Shown: piece by piece, positions 1-7,262 of the stretch | How positions within the stretch are numbered: position 1 is the stretch's first letter | Layout of the letters: every line of letters begins with the position of its first letter | NCBI GenBank assembly: GCA_026461385.1 | Contig: JAPJNB010000175.1 | Location: forward strand, 1-41,969 | Direction of reading: 5' to 3' | Source: Akkermansiaceae bacterium | GTDB lineage: Bacteria > Verrucomicrobiota > Verrucomicrobiia > Verrucomicrobiales > Akkermansiaceae | DNA: 41,969 nt | The notes under the pieces: generated by a model | The model's database searches: none | What the model saw: the letters and a program-made list of their open reading frames with translations, nothing else | Told to the model about the DNA's origin: nothing | Made by a program: the position numbers and the translations under genes

Positions 1-47
1 AGCAATGCACCGAGATAACCCTCTGTTCCTGTGACAATGACTTTCAT
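1..47 (-). CDS. NAD-dependent epimerase/dehydratase, N-terminal fragment cut by window edge
   Basis: Only the first 15 codons lie in the window. They read MKVIVTGTEGYLGAL, which matches the first beta strand and the glycine-rich NAD(P)-binding turn (TGxxGxLG) of extended short-chain dehydrogenases such as nucleotide-sugar epimerases. Its ATG (45-47) overlaps the TGA of lhgO as ATGA, so the two genes are probably translationally coupled, with lhgO upstream. The substrate cannot be guessed from this much sequence. Confidence 0.6.
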   Translation of the reverse strand, partial: MKVIVTGTEGYLGAL

Positions 48-1249
48 GATAATTGAGTACTTTGTGTAATTTTTCTAACGAGTGATTTACCGATTTCAAT
101 CGATGCCGTCGCCGCAGGTGATGGAGCATTGCAAACATGAAGGTCACCATTCTGCTTCACGATGAGAAAGTCATCGACAAGCGAGCCATCCTCCCAAAGT
201 GCTTGAGCTCTAACACCTGACTTGCAGGGCACAAGATCCTCCGCCGCGATCTCGGGAATCATCCGTTGCAGGCTTTGAACAAATGCGGCCTTTGAAAATG
301 ACCGCCGAATCTCCCGAAGCCCTTCTTCTAGATTTTTGCCAGCAAGCTTCCAAAACCCCTTGTATGCAAGGGTTTCATAGACATCGCGAAGATTGAAATC
401 CGTTTTGGCATAGCCCTCACGCTTCAGCGCAAGCACGGCATTCGGCCCTGCATGGACTGACCCATCAATCATCCTCGTGAAATGAACCCCAAGAAATGGG
501 AAATTGGGATTGGGCACTGGATAGATGAGAGTCTTCACGAGATGCCGCCTCTCAGGCACCAACTCGAAATATTCTCCTCGGAATGGCACGATGCGCGCAC
601 CGGGGTCCGCACCCGCCATCTGCGCGACCCGATCGCTGTGAAGCCCGGCGCAATTGATCACCACCTTGGCCGCAAATGCCTTCTCCGGCGTGCTGATGAT
701 TCTGAAATCTCGGTGGGAGGTAATATCGATCACCCTCGCCCCAAATTTCACTACCCCTCCGTCACGTTGGATCAACTCAAGATACGTTTTCGCCACCTCG
801 AGATAACTGGTGATGCCCGTCGAAAGAACGCGAACCCCGGCCACGCATTGAACATGCGGTTCAATCTCGCGCACACGCTCGGCTGACATTTTTTCAACCG
901 GGCAACCATTTTCAATTCCACGCTGATAGAGGTTTTCTAAAAGCACGAGTTCGCTCTGTTTGGTCGCGACAATGATTTTTCCACAAACCGCGTGAGGGAT
1001 TCCGTGTTCCTTACAGAATGCCACCATGCTCGTCGCTCCCGACATTGCAAATTTCGCCTTGAAACTACCAGGCTTGTAGTAAATTCCAGAATGGATCACT
1101 CCCGAGTTCCTACCCGTCTGGTGCATGGCCGGACCGCCCTCTTTCTCTAACAATAATATTCGCGCTTTGGGAAATGATTTCCCAAGATGATAGGCCGTTG
1201 ATAGACCGACAATTCCGCCACCAATCACTGCGTAGTCATATCGTTTCAT
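44..1249 (-). CDS. lhgO: L-2-hydroxyglutarate oxidase LhgO-like FAD enzyme
   Basis: A 401-residue FAD-dependent oxidoreductase of the DAO/GlpO fold. The N-terminal VIGGGIVG (8-15) is the FAD-binding Rossmann turn, followed by the acidic strand end LLLEKE (32-37) and by HQTGRNSGVIHSGIYY (43-58), a signature of the LhgO/YgaF family. The family oxidises L-2-hydroxyglutarate to 2-oxoglutarate and passes electrons to the membrane quinone pool. Length fits the family (about 400). The gene is somewhat more AT-rich than most neighbours and uses TTA codons outside the GTTAG context that dominates elsewhere. It ends in an ATGA overlap with an epimerase gene, so in this operon it may act on another 2-hydroxy acid or on a glycan precursor. 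The family call is firm; the exact substrate is inferred. Confidence 0.9.
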   Translation of the reverse strand: MKRYDYAVIGGGIVGLSTAYHLGKSFPKARILLLEKEGGPAMHQTGRNSGVIHSGIYYKPGSFKAKFAMSGATSMVAFCKEHGIPHAVCGKIIVATKQSELVLLENLYQRGIENGCPVEKMSAERVREIEPHVQCVAGVRVLSTGITSYLEVAKTYLELIQRDGGVVKFGARVIDITSHRDFRIISTPEKAFAAKVVINCAGLHSDRVAQMAGADPGARIVPFRGEYFELVPERRHLVKTLIYPVPNPNFPFLGVHFTRMIDGSVHAGPNAVLALKREGYAKTDFNLRDVYETLAYKGFWKLAGKNLEEGLREIRRSFSKAAFVQSLQRMIPEIAAEDLVPCKSGVRAQALWEDGSLVDDFLIVKQNGDLHVCNAPSPAATASIEIGKSLVRKITQSTQLS

Positions 1250-1431
1250 TAATTCTGGACCACGGTTAGAGGATGAATCATTCGCATTTCCGAATCGCCG
1301 AGAACCACGGAATTTTCAACGATCAGAAAGCTCAACCAATCCCAAGAATCCAAAGTGGATCGCAAGCTCCCCACCACGCGGCGGGAAAATTTAGCGACGA
1401 CCAACGAGAGGTTTTTACAAGGGGGAATCAA
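1249..1431 (-). CDS. possible 60-aa ORF upstream of lhgO, doubtful
   Basis: A 60-residue frame opens with TTG at 1431 (an in-frame stop lies just upstream) and ends in a TAA that overlaps the lhgO ATG as TAATG. That overlap is the only support. There is no recognisable domain, no clear ribosome-binding site, and the only internal ATG is near the C-terminus (MRMIHPLTVV). It could be a leader ORF, a decayed gene tail or chance. The flanking stretch 1432-1559 is AT-rich with no other feature seen and probably holds the lhgO promoter and the cysE 3' end. Confidence 0.2.
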   Translation of the reverse strand: MIPPCKNLSLVVAKFSRRVVGSLRSTLDSWDWLSFLIVENSVVLGDSEMRMIHPLTVVQN

Positions 1432-1559
1432 GCCGATACATCATAGCAGATTCATCGCAGCCGCCAAGATATTTCAGTAGTAGATTTCAAATCCACCGAT
1501 TTCACCTATCGCTATTATCTAAACGAACTTAGAAAATAATTCTAACAGAAGCAATTCAG

Positions 1560-2423
1560 TTAAATATCATAGCTGCAATCGAGTCGCTGATTCATCTCGA
1601 TTGCGGGGTTCGCTTCACTCGAGACCCCCACGACCACCGCCGGCACACCAGCCACGGTTTTGTGAGCGGCAACGTCATTGAGCACAACGCTTCCTGCGCC
1701 TACCTTGGCGCCCGTACCAATTTCCACCCTTCCAAGAATCTTGGCGCCCGCACCAATAAGCACTCCCGACCGAATGATCGGATGCCGGTCACCGCCCGCT
1801 TTGCCAGTACCCCCGAGCGTGACCTCATGCAGAATCGAGACATCGTCCTCGATGATCGCGGTCTCCCCAACGACAAATGACGTTGCATGATCGAGCAAGA
1901 TGCCAGAGCCGATCCGCGCTGCGGGATGGATGTCCACCGCAAACGCCTCACTGGCGAGGCTTTGGAAATACAGCGCCAACCAGCGCCGACCATCGAGCCA
2001 GAGCTGATGGGAAACCCGGTAAGTCGTTAGAGCGAGAAACCCTTTAAAAAACAGCACCGGTTCGAGTGGCGAGAAACAAGCGGGATCGCGCTCGAACATG
2101 GCAGCCAAATCACGGGCTGCCTCATGGACGATGTGCGAGTGCTGCTCAAAAACCCCGGTGAGCAACGGCTCCATGCTCGCACGAGGCATGTCCTCACGCG
2201 CCAAACGCCGCGCCAAACGAGCCCCCAGAGCGGCCGCGAGCGAGCCACGCGACAAGATCACATCATGAACGAGATGCTGCAACGTCAACTCTTCAGCAGC
2301 GACTCGCTCCGCCTCACTTCGTAGCGTTTGCCATGTGCTTTCGAGGTCGCCAAGCCCGCCGTCGTATCGTGCCGCTAGATTCTTGCTCGCCGTGTGAGTT
2401 CCGATGTGGTCTGATTCGTTCAT
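1560..2423 (-). CDS. cysE: serine O-acetyltransferase CysE
   Basis: CysE transfers acetyl from acetyl-CoA to L-serine, the first step of cysteine synthesis. From the ATG at 2423 the protein has 287 residues: an alpha-helical SATase N-domain (about 27-160) and a left-handed beta-helix of hexapeptide repeats (164-262). Catalytic residues are in place: D164 (DIHPAAR), H179 (LDHAT) and H214 (GDRHP), with the same Asp-to-His spacing as E. coli. The protein ends in Ile (SYDI); in CysE the C-terminal Ile docks in the CysK active site, so a cysteine synthase complex is likely. The frame runs open to 2606, but that extension lies inside the Rrf2 gene and is Arg/Ser-rich shadow sequence, so 2423 is the better start. 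That start overlaps the divergent Rrf2 start. No Shine-Dalgarno is visible. Confidence 0.93.
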   Translation of the reverse strand: MNESDHIGTHTASKNLAARYDGGLGDLESTWQTLRSEAERVAAEELTLQHLVHDVILSRGSLAAALGARLARRLAREDMPRASMEPLLTGVFEQHSHIVHEAARDLAAMFERDPACFSPLEPVLFFKGFLALTTYRVSHQLWLDGRRWLALYFQSLASEAFAVDIHPAARIGSGILLDHATSFVVGETAIIEDDVSILHEVTLGGTGKAGGDRHPIIRSGVLIGAGAKILGRVEIGTGAKVGAGSVVLNDVAAHKTVAGVPAVVVGVSSEANPAIEMNQRLDCSYDI

Positions 2424-2835
2424 GAAGATTTCACAGAAATTGGAATACGCCTGCCGAGCGCTGGCCCAACTGGCGAAATACCATGACGGGCGAACTCTTA
2501 CACGGCTTGAGGACCTAGCGCAACGCGAAGCAGTGTCTGCGAACTTTCTTGTGCAAATTCTCAATGACCTCAGGCGAGCCGGCCTCATCGAAAGCCGCCG
2601 AGGCAAGGCCGGTGGCTATCTGCTCGCCCGCCGCGCGGACCAAATCTCGCTTCGCCAAGTCGTCGAGGCGGTGGATCCCTCGCTGCTGCAGTGCTCGGTC
2701 ACCCGCGATGGTGACTCAGGCGCCGCCGTACGACTGGCATGGGAACAAGTCTCCAACAGCTTCCAAAACTCACTAGACCAAATCACCCTGGACCATCTCG
2801 CCACCAAACCGGGCGACCCCATGTTCTACATTTGA
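2422..2835 (+). CDS. Rrf2-family transcriptional regulator
   Basis: A 137-residue winged-helix protein starting MKISQKLEYACRAL, the typical Rrf2 opening, followed by the wing GKAGGYLLAR and the dimerisation-helix region VVEAVDP. Rrf2 members include IscR, NsrR, RirA and CymR. The three clustered cysteines that hold the Fe-S cluster in IscR/NsrR are absent: only one Cys (LLQC) lies in that segment. This favours a CymR-like regulator, which in Bacillus controls cysteine metabolism together with CysK. The divergent neighbour is cysE, which fits. The ATG (2422-2424) overlaps the cysE ATG (2421-2423, minus) in one CATG. An ATG six codons upstream (2404) is possible but does not fit the family N-terminus. 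Confidence 0.9.
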   Translation: MKISQKLEYACRALAQLAKYHDGRTLTRLEDLAQREAVSANFLVQILNDLRRAGLIESRRGKAGGYLLARRADQISLRQVVEAVDPSLLQCSVTRDGDSGAAVRLAWEQVSNSFQNSLDQITLDHLATKPGDPMFYI

Positions 2836-2947
2836 ACCCAACCCTTGAAGGGGACCCCACGATTAGTTAGGAAATGTTGAATATTTAGCTCGCCCTCTGT
2901 GAAAATTTAGGCTATCGGACTTACATCGTTTAACCCGTTCCAGTCTT

Positions 2948-3580
2948 ATGTCTGCACTTGGAGAACACACTCACCACATCAAGATCCGCTCCACACAGAT
3001 GGAAATGCCGTCGAATGCGGGCTCAAGCCGCGAAGACGACTACGACCGCAAGCTTCGCGCGGCCCAAGAGGATCTCGACCGAATCCAGCTCCAACGCGAG
3101 GAGCTTGAGCGAAAAAAACGGGAGCTTGAGGCGTTCACCGAGCGCAAGCACGCTTTCCTTTCCCAGCAGGTTGAATTCACCGAAAAGCTAACGTCGGCCC
3201 TCACGCTGATGGATCGCGGCTTGTTTGAAATCCGCCAAGAGGCGAATGATCTGGAGGAATGCCGGGCCTGTTTCGCGAGTCATCTCGACAAGATCCAAAA
3301 AATCAACCCTGAGAGCTGGACCCGTGAAAACCAAGCCGAGAAGCTTGAAAAATCTTTTATGACTCTGGACATGGGTGCCGACGAGTATGACCAAGCGGCC
3401 ACCCATTTCGAGGGGACGCAAAGCGGTGCCATTTTTGGTCGCGCCTCCAAACGCAGCCGCGGCGCAAATCGCGGTTTGGGCAACTCGGAGTTCATGACCA
3501 ACCTTCGCAATGGCTTCGCCTTCAATCTGCCGATCGTCGTGATTGGAGGATTGGCACTGCTCGTTTATCTCTGCAAATAA
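2948..3580 (+). CDS. tail-anchored coiled-coil protein, unknown function
   Basis: Not recognised as a named family. The 210 residues show a disordered N-terminus (1-30), a long charged heptad-like coiled coil (about 32-115, rich in Glu, Arg, Lys, Gln and Leu), a Gly/Arg/Ser-rich stretch (about 160-180) and a single C-terminal membrane helix (about 187-208, NLPIVVIGGLALLVYL) ending two residues before the stop. There is no signal peptide, so the bulk should be cytoplasmic with a tail anchor in the inner membrane. The next gene has the same architecture, 18 bp downstream, so the two are probably co-transcribed and may form a hetero-coiled-coil. Codon use is like the neighbours. Confidence 0.75.
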   Translation: MSALGEHTHHIKIRSTQMEMPSNAGSSREDDYDRKLRAAQEDLDRIQLQREELERKKRELEAFTERKHAFLSQQVEFTEKLTSALTLMDRGLFEIRQEANDLEECRACFASHLDKIQKINPESWTRENQAEKLEKSFMTLDMGADEYDQAATHFEGTQSGAIFGRASKRSRGANRGLGNSEFMTNLRNGFAFNLPIVVIGGLALLVYLCK

Positions 3581-3598
3581 CCCTCGGCCCCACTCGCC

Positions 3599-3919
3599 AT
3601 GAGCCGCAATGCCATTCTCAAAGAGGACTTGGAACTCACGCAACTTCGTGAGACCGAACAACGCCTCCTCCAAATGGAGCGGGAAATCGCGGAATTGCCG
3701 AAGAAACTTGCGGAAGAGCGAAAAGAGCGCGAGTCCACCATGCCACCTCACCCAGAGATTGCGGACCGCCGCCGACGCAAGCTCCATGATGAACTCGTTT
3801 CTCGTGGTGCCGTCGCCAATGTAAGGCGCGACCAAAGCCGCAGCCTCACCCTTTCCATGCTTCTCCTCGTAGCCACTGGGTCACTGGTCTGGTGGGGCCT
3901 GAAGTTAATGCACGGGTGA
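3599..3919 (+). CDS. small tail-anchored coiled-coil protein, unknown function
   Basis: 106 residues: an amphipathic coiled coil (about 8-45) with regular Leu/Ile spacing and heavy Glu/Arg/Lys content, a basic patch (RRRRK at 57-61) and one C-terminal membrane helix (about 82-102, including MLLLVATGSLVWWG). It repeats in miniature the layout of the protein encoded just upstream, which suggests paralogous or partner membrane-anchored coiled coils. No enzyme motif is present. The start ATG is 18 bp after the upstream stop. The function is unknown; a scaffold role is only a guess from the architecture. Confidence 0.7.
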   Translation: MSRNAILKEDLELTQLRETEQRLLQMEREIAELPKKLAEERKERESTMPPHPEIADRRRRKLHDELVSRGAVANVRRDQSRSLTLSMLLLVATGSLVWWGLKLMHG

Positions 3920-3946
3920 GCCACCTGCTCTAACGGAGCGAACTGC

Positions 3947-4501
3947 TCAAGATTCCTTCTGCAATCGAGCCTGAAGTTCCGGCCATTGCGCACGGCCCAC
4001 GATGTAGCCCACGCATCCATCCTTGCCACACAAACAGGGATGATCTTCGTAACAATCCACATCAAATCCATAGTCAAAGGTTAATTCTTCACCCACCTCA
4101 ATGTCAGTGGTCGAATGAATGAAAATTTTCTTCCCATGGATCCACGCCTCACAGTTCGGACTGCATGAATGGTTGATCAGCCGAGCGGTATTCCAAGGGA
4201 CATTTCCGTCGATGTCATACTTTTTCGACAAGGTGAAAATATAGACCGCGGCGTCCCCCGTCTCCAATGACTTCTCATGCTGCGAAATTCCGCGCGACTC
4301 GCTTTCTGCCTTGTCGATCAACTCGCCAACGTACTCGATGATCTTCGTTTCCTTCGGAATAAAACACGTCGCGTAAACCCCGCGACCATGAATCGCAGAT
4401 CCTCTAACCTCACAATACGGACTTTGGCTGCGCTCCCATAGAGCGAGCATCTTGCGATGTAAGATTTTTTCCGCCGATTCGACCTTCTTTTTTACTGCCA
4501 T
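3947..4501 (-). CDS. SET-domain protein lysine methyltransferase
   Basis: 184 residues from the ATG at 4501. It is a compact SET domain: SAIHGRGVYA (35-44, SAM-binding start), EYVGELID (56-63), the pseudoknot motif LINHSCSPNCE (108-118), GEELTFDYGFD (137-147), then a post-SET zinc motif CLCGKDGC (C156, C158, C163) that would bind Zn together with C113 of NHSC. These are the SAM- and lysine-binding parts of protein lysine methyltransferases. An intact post-SET Cys motif is usual in eukaryotic enzymes and occurs in some bacteria. The frame is open to 4555, but that would run 44 bp into the upstream gene; the ATG at 4501 leaves a 10-bp gap and has AGGA about 11 nt upstream. The target lysine is unknown. 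Confidence 0.88.
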   Translation of the reverse strand: MAVKKKVESAEKILHRKMLALWERSQSPYCEVRGSAIHGRGVYATCFIPKETKIIEYVGELIDKAESESRGISQHEKSLETGDAAVYIFTLSKKYDIDGNVPWNTARLINHSCSPNCEAWIHGKKIFIHSTTDIEVGEELTFDYGFDVDCYEDHPCLCGKDGCVGYIVGRAQWPELQARLQKES

Positions 4502-4511
4502 GGTGGGGATC

Positions 4512-5183
4512 CTAACGAGATTCGCGCTTTTGCAAAACGGGAAGCTGGAGGTCATTCGGCAAGGTGCCGAACAAGCTCCGCAAATCGTTCACGGTTAGAC
4601 CTGCGCCGTCAATGAAAGTCCAGTCGTTCTTGCCCTTATCGGAAATGGCCACCTGAAAGCCCGTGCTGTCGATCACCAGCGGCTTCGGATCCCCCGGGCG
4701 GATGATGCGGAACTTGGTCTCCGTCGGAATCAACACCAACCATTTGGTAAACACCAAGCTCTCCACTTCTCCGCCATTCACTCGGTCGATTCTTTTACCC
4801 GGCCCAACCTCGTATGACCTCGGCTGCCCTTGCGGCTTAAACGAAATCATGCTCACCCCTTGCTGCAGCATCTGACGCGACACGCCAGCAAGTTGTTTTT
4901 CGAGCTCTTTCATCCCGCCCATTCGGTTTGCTGTGCGTTCTTTCCAAAGCGGATTCATCCGCTCAACCGCAACTTGGTACCGACCCATCACCACTTCATC
5001 TCCGAGCTTGCCCACCGCCGCGACCGCAGACGCTACGACCTCTGAAGGGGCCGCAGACGCAGGAGATGCTTCCTTTGGAATCGCCGGGAGCGGTGCCAAA
5101 GGCGGGGGATTGCCTGAAGCCAATGGGGAAAACCCCACAAGCAAAGTTGCACTAAATAAAGGCTGGAAAAGCAATGATTTCAC
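4512..5183 (-). CDS. exported protein of unknown function upstream of SET gene
   Basis: A GTG at 5183 gives 223 residues with a clear signal peptide (MKSLLFQPLFSATLLVGFSP, cleavage near LASG), then an Ala/Pro linker (to about 50) and a soluble domain. The frame is open to 5252, but the extra 23 residues are polar and would bury the signal peptide, so GTG 5183 is preferred. Visible features are an amphipathic helical segment (MNPLWKERTANRMGGMKELEKQL) and a beta-rich C-terminal half (about 115-215) with SLVFTKWLVLIPTETKFRII and DWTFIDGAGLTVNDLRSL. I recognise no family; the C-terminal half could be a small ligand-binding fold. Its stop is 10 bp from the SET gene start, so they are likely co-transcribed, though one product is exported and the other cytoplasmic. 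Confidence 0.75.
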   Translation of the reverse strand: MKSLLFQPLFSATLLVGFSPLASGNPPPLAPLPAIPKEASPASAAPSEVVASAVAAVGKLGDEVVMGRYQVAVERMNPLWKERTANRMGGMKELEKQLAGVSRQMLQQGVSMISFKPQGQPRSYEVGPGKRIDRVNGGEVESLVFTKWLVLIPTETKFRIIRPGDPKPLVIDSTGFQVAISDKGKNDWTFIDGAGLTVNDLRSLFGTLPNDLQLPVLQKRESR

Positions 5184-5274
5184 ACCGCATGGATGCCCTC
5201 TGCCACCCCTCTCGTCAAGCTTGGCCGAATTCCGCTTGGATTTCTCCCCCACTTTGCCTCATGCTCCCACCCCC

Positions 5275-6177
5275 ATGGCGAAACAAGCACTCGGAAAAGG
5301 ACTCGGCGCACTCATCAAGAAAAGTGTGGCACCCTCAGCGATGGAAACACCGCTCGCGCCAGAGGACTTCAAGCGCGTCCGCGATGTCCCACTCGACCAA
5401 GTGGTCCCCAGCCCTCTTCAGCCCCGCCACCAGTTCGTCGAGGCCCCGCTCGACGACCTCATGGAGTCGATCCGCCAGCACGGCATCATCCAACCGCTGA
5501 TCGTCCGCGCGGTGGACGGAAAGCTCGAGCTCATCGCCGGAGAACGCCGCTGGAGAGCATCGCGCAAACTCGGCCTAACCACCGTTCCCGTCATCGAGCG
5601 CGAAGCCTCCGACCGCGACGTGCTTGAAATGGCACTCATCGAGAACCTCCAACGCGAGGACCTCAACCCGATGGAAGAGGCCGCCGGCTACGTCAGACTC
5701 GCCGAAGAATTCGCTCTCAAACAAGATGACATCGCCACGCGCGTCGGCAAATCCCGTGCCAGCGTCGCCAACGCCATGCGACTGCTCGGACTGCATCTCG
5801 ATGTGCAAATGCTCGTCGCCCAAGCACGCCTCACCGTCGGCCACGCCAAGGCGATACTCGCCGTCAAAGACCTCGACGCACAACTGCTCATCTCGGAGCA
5901 GATCATCCGCCGCCAACTCACGGTTCGCGCGACCGAGAAACTGGCACAGTCGTTTCTAACCGGAGATCACACCGACACCCCAAACCCGAAGAAACCCGCC
6001 GCAGCGCGCGAAATCGACATCCACATCCGCGCCATCACCAACCGCCTACGCGAGCACCTCGCCACCCACGTCGCCATCCAGCATTCTTCGAAAAAAGGTA
6101 AAATCGAAATCGAATACTACGGCGACGATGACCTCCAACGCTTGATCGATCTCCTCGGCTTGGGAAGCGCGGATTGA
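5275..6177 (+). CDS. parB: chromosome partitioning protein ParB
   Basis: 300 residues beginning MAKQALGKGLGALI, the classic chromosomal ParB opening (the ParA-stimulating N-terminal motif region). Box II GERRWRAS (89-96) is the CTP-binding/NTPase motif, ALIENLQREDLNP (120-132) is the second conserved box, and a helix-turn-helix (about 150-171, DDIATRVGKSRASVANAMRL) reads parS. A C-terminal dimerisation helix ends the protein. ParB loads at parS and organises the origin region with ParA. Upstream in-frame codons (from 4933) lie antisense to the exported-protein gene and are not used. No parA is next to it and no 16-bp parS consensus was seen in the window. A TTG-initiated frame for the next gene overlaps its stop, but a later start is more likely. 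Confidence 0.95.
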   Translation: MAKQALGKGLGALIKKSVAPSAMETPLAPEDFKRVRDVPLDQVVPSPLQPRHQFVEAPLDDLMESIRQHGIIQPLIVRAVDGKLELIAGERRWRASRKLGLTTVPVIEREASDRDVLEMALIENLQREDLNPMEEAAGYVRLAEEFALKQDDIATRVGKSRASVANAMRLLGLHLDVQMLVAQARLTVGHAKAILAVKDLDAQLLISEQIIRRQLTVRATEKLAQSFLTGDHTDTPNPKKPAAAREIDIHIRAITNRLREHLATHVAIQHSSKKGKIEIEYYGDDDLQRLIDLLGLGSAD

Positions 6178-6317
6178 TCGAAATTTCTCGGTGGTTTCAA
6201 TGCGCGCCAGATCGCTCCAATGAACGGTTTCGGGTTCATTCCCCCACTGGCTCTCACCTCTCCGAAGCTCAATGCGCACTTGCGTTTGATCCACCGCTCA
6301 CCGAAACTTGCAACGCC

Positions 6318-7172
6318 GTGCAGTCCGAACGCCACAAGCCAATCTGGCTCATCCCCAACCTACTGAGCCTCGATGCTCCGCTCGTGGCCGTTGCTTGGTT
6401 ATACATGTTCGCCAAAACGTGGCGGGTGAATTACCTCCCTTGGGTGGCTTACGCATCCCTCGCCCTCGTGGTCTGGCTGATCTATGTGATGGATCGCCTC
6501 TTGGATGTCTCCATGGGAGGCCATCGCGCTCGATCGAAGGCTCGCCACGACTTCCACCGCAAACACAGCCGCACGTTCCTCACCTTGGCATTGGCCGCTG
6601 CCGGAATCGCATCGGTCATGATCCTCGAGGGGCTTCCCATGACCATCTACGAATACGCCTTCATCGGAGCCATCATGGTCGGCGGCTTCTTCACACTTTC
6701 CATACTCTCCCATGCCGAATCTCCCGAAATCCCTTACGCGAAAAATGTCGTGGCGGGCCTTACCTTCGCCTACGGCACCGCGATGCTGGCTCACGCGTAC
6801 ACCGGATTCGAAAAAGGAGCCCTGCTTCGCTCGCCCGAGATGATTTGCTTCGCCGTCCTCTGCATCTTGAACATTTCGGCCATCGACCTCTGGGAACATG
6901 CCAACCAAAGCAACGACATCGAAATCAAGGCCTCAGACGAGCTCGCACTCACCTTGCCATTGACGCTGTTAGGTGGCGCTTCCTTGGTTTTCGCGCTGCG
7001 CGACCCCGATCTAACCACCCGCCCCTTCTTCTACGCGATCCTCACGGGCGCAGCCCTCCTCCAAATCCTAAACCGGACCCGTTCAAAATGGTCGACGAGC
7101 TCACTCCGCGTGCTGGCGGATGCCGCACTGCTCGTCCCATTGCTGATCTTCATGGCATCGTCCAAATCCTGA
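6318..7172 (+). CDS. polytopic membrane protein, UbiA-prenyltransferase-like
   Basis: 284 residues from GTG 6318 (MQSERHKPIWLIPNLLSLDA). About eight hydrophobic helices are visible. WLIYVMDRLLDV gives the D59xxxD63 pair where UbiA prenyltransferases hold their first Asp-rich motif, followed by the basic loop RARSKARHDFHRKH; a second polar loop (ISAIDLWEHANQSNDIE) sits where the second Asp motif would be. UbiA enzymes move prenyl chains onto aromatic acceptors. Both motifs are partial here, so this may be a divergent member without that activity. The frame extends upstream to a TTG at 6174 overlapping the parB stop, but those 48 residues are polar and unlike a membrane-protein start. The substrate is unknown. 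Confidence 0.75.
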   Translation: MQSERHKPIWLIPNLLSLDAPLVAVAWLYMFAKTWRVNYLPWVAYASLALVVWLIYVMDRLLDVSMGGHRARSKARHDFHRKHSRTFLTLALAAAGIASVMILEGLPMTIYEYAFIGAIMVGGFFTLSILSHAESPEIPYAKNVVAGLTFAYGTAMLAHAYTGFEKGALLRSPEMICFAVLCILNISAIDLWEHANQSNDIEIKASDELALTLPLTLLGGASLVFALRDPDLTTRPFFYAILTGAALLQILNRTRSKWSTSSLRVLADAALLVPLLIFMASSKS

Positions 7173-7262
7173 GCCCCATCCTCACCCACCCATGTTGGCA
7201 GCACCAAAAATCCGCGCTTCACTCAACGCTCCTGCTGCATTCAAATCTCCCGCCCACGCGTG

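Noticed and set aside
1501..1560. CTAAC motifs as intron branch-point-like signals
   Set aside because: The pentamer resembles a branch-point core, but all genes here are continuous bacterial frames with no intron boundaries.
2424..2606. N-terminal extension of cysE to 2606
   Set aside because: The 61 extra residues lie antisense to the Rrf2 gene, are Arg/Ser-rich without family similarity, and the CysE fold begins well after the inner Met.
4933..5274. Upstream extension of parB
   Set aside because: The extra frame is antisense to the exported-protein gene, and the canonical ParB start MAKQALGKGLGAL is at 5275.
5100..5275. parS site near parB
   Set aside because: No 16-bp palindrome close to TGTTTCACGTGAAACA was found by eye here or elsewhere in the window.
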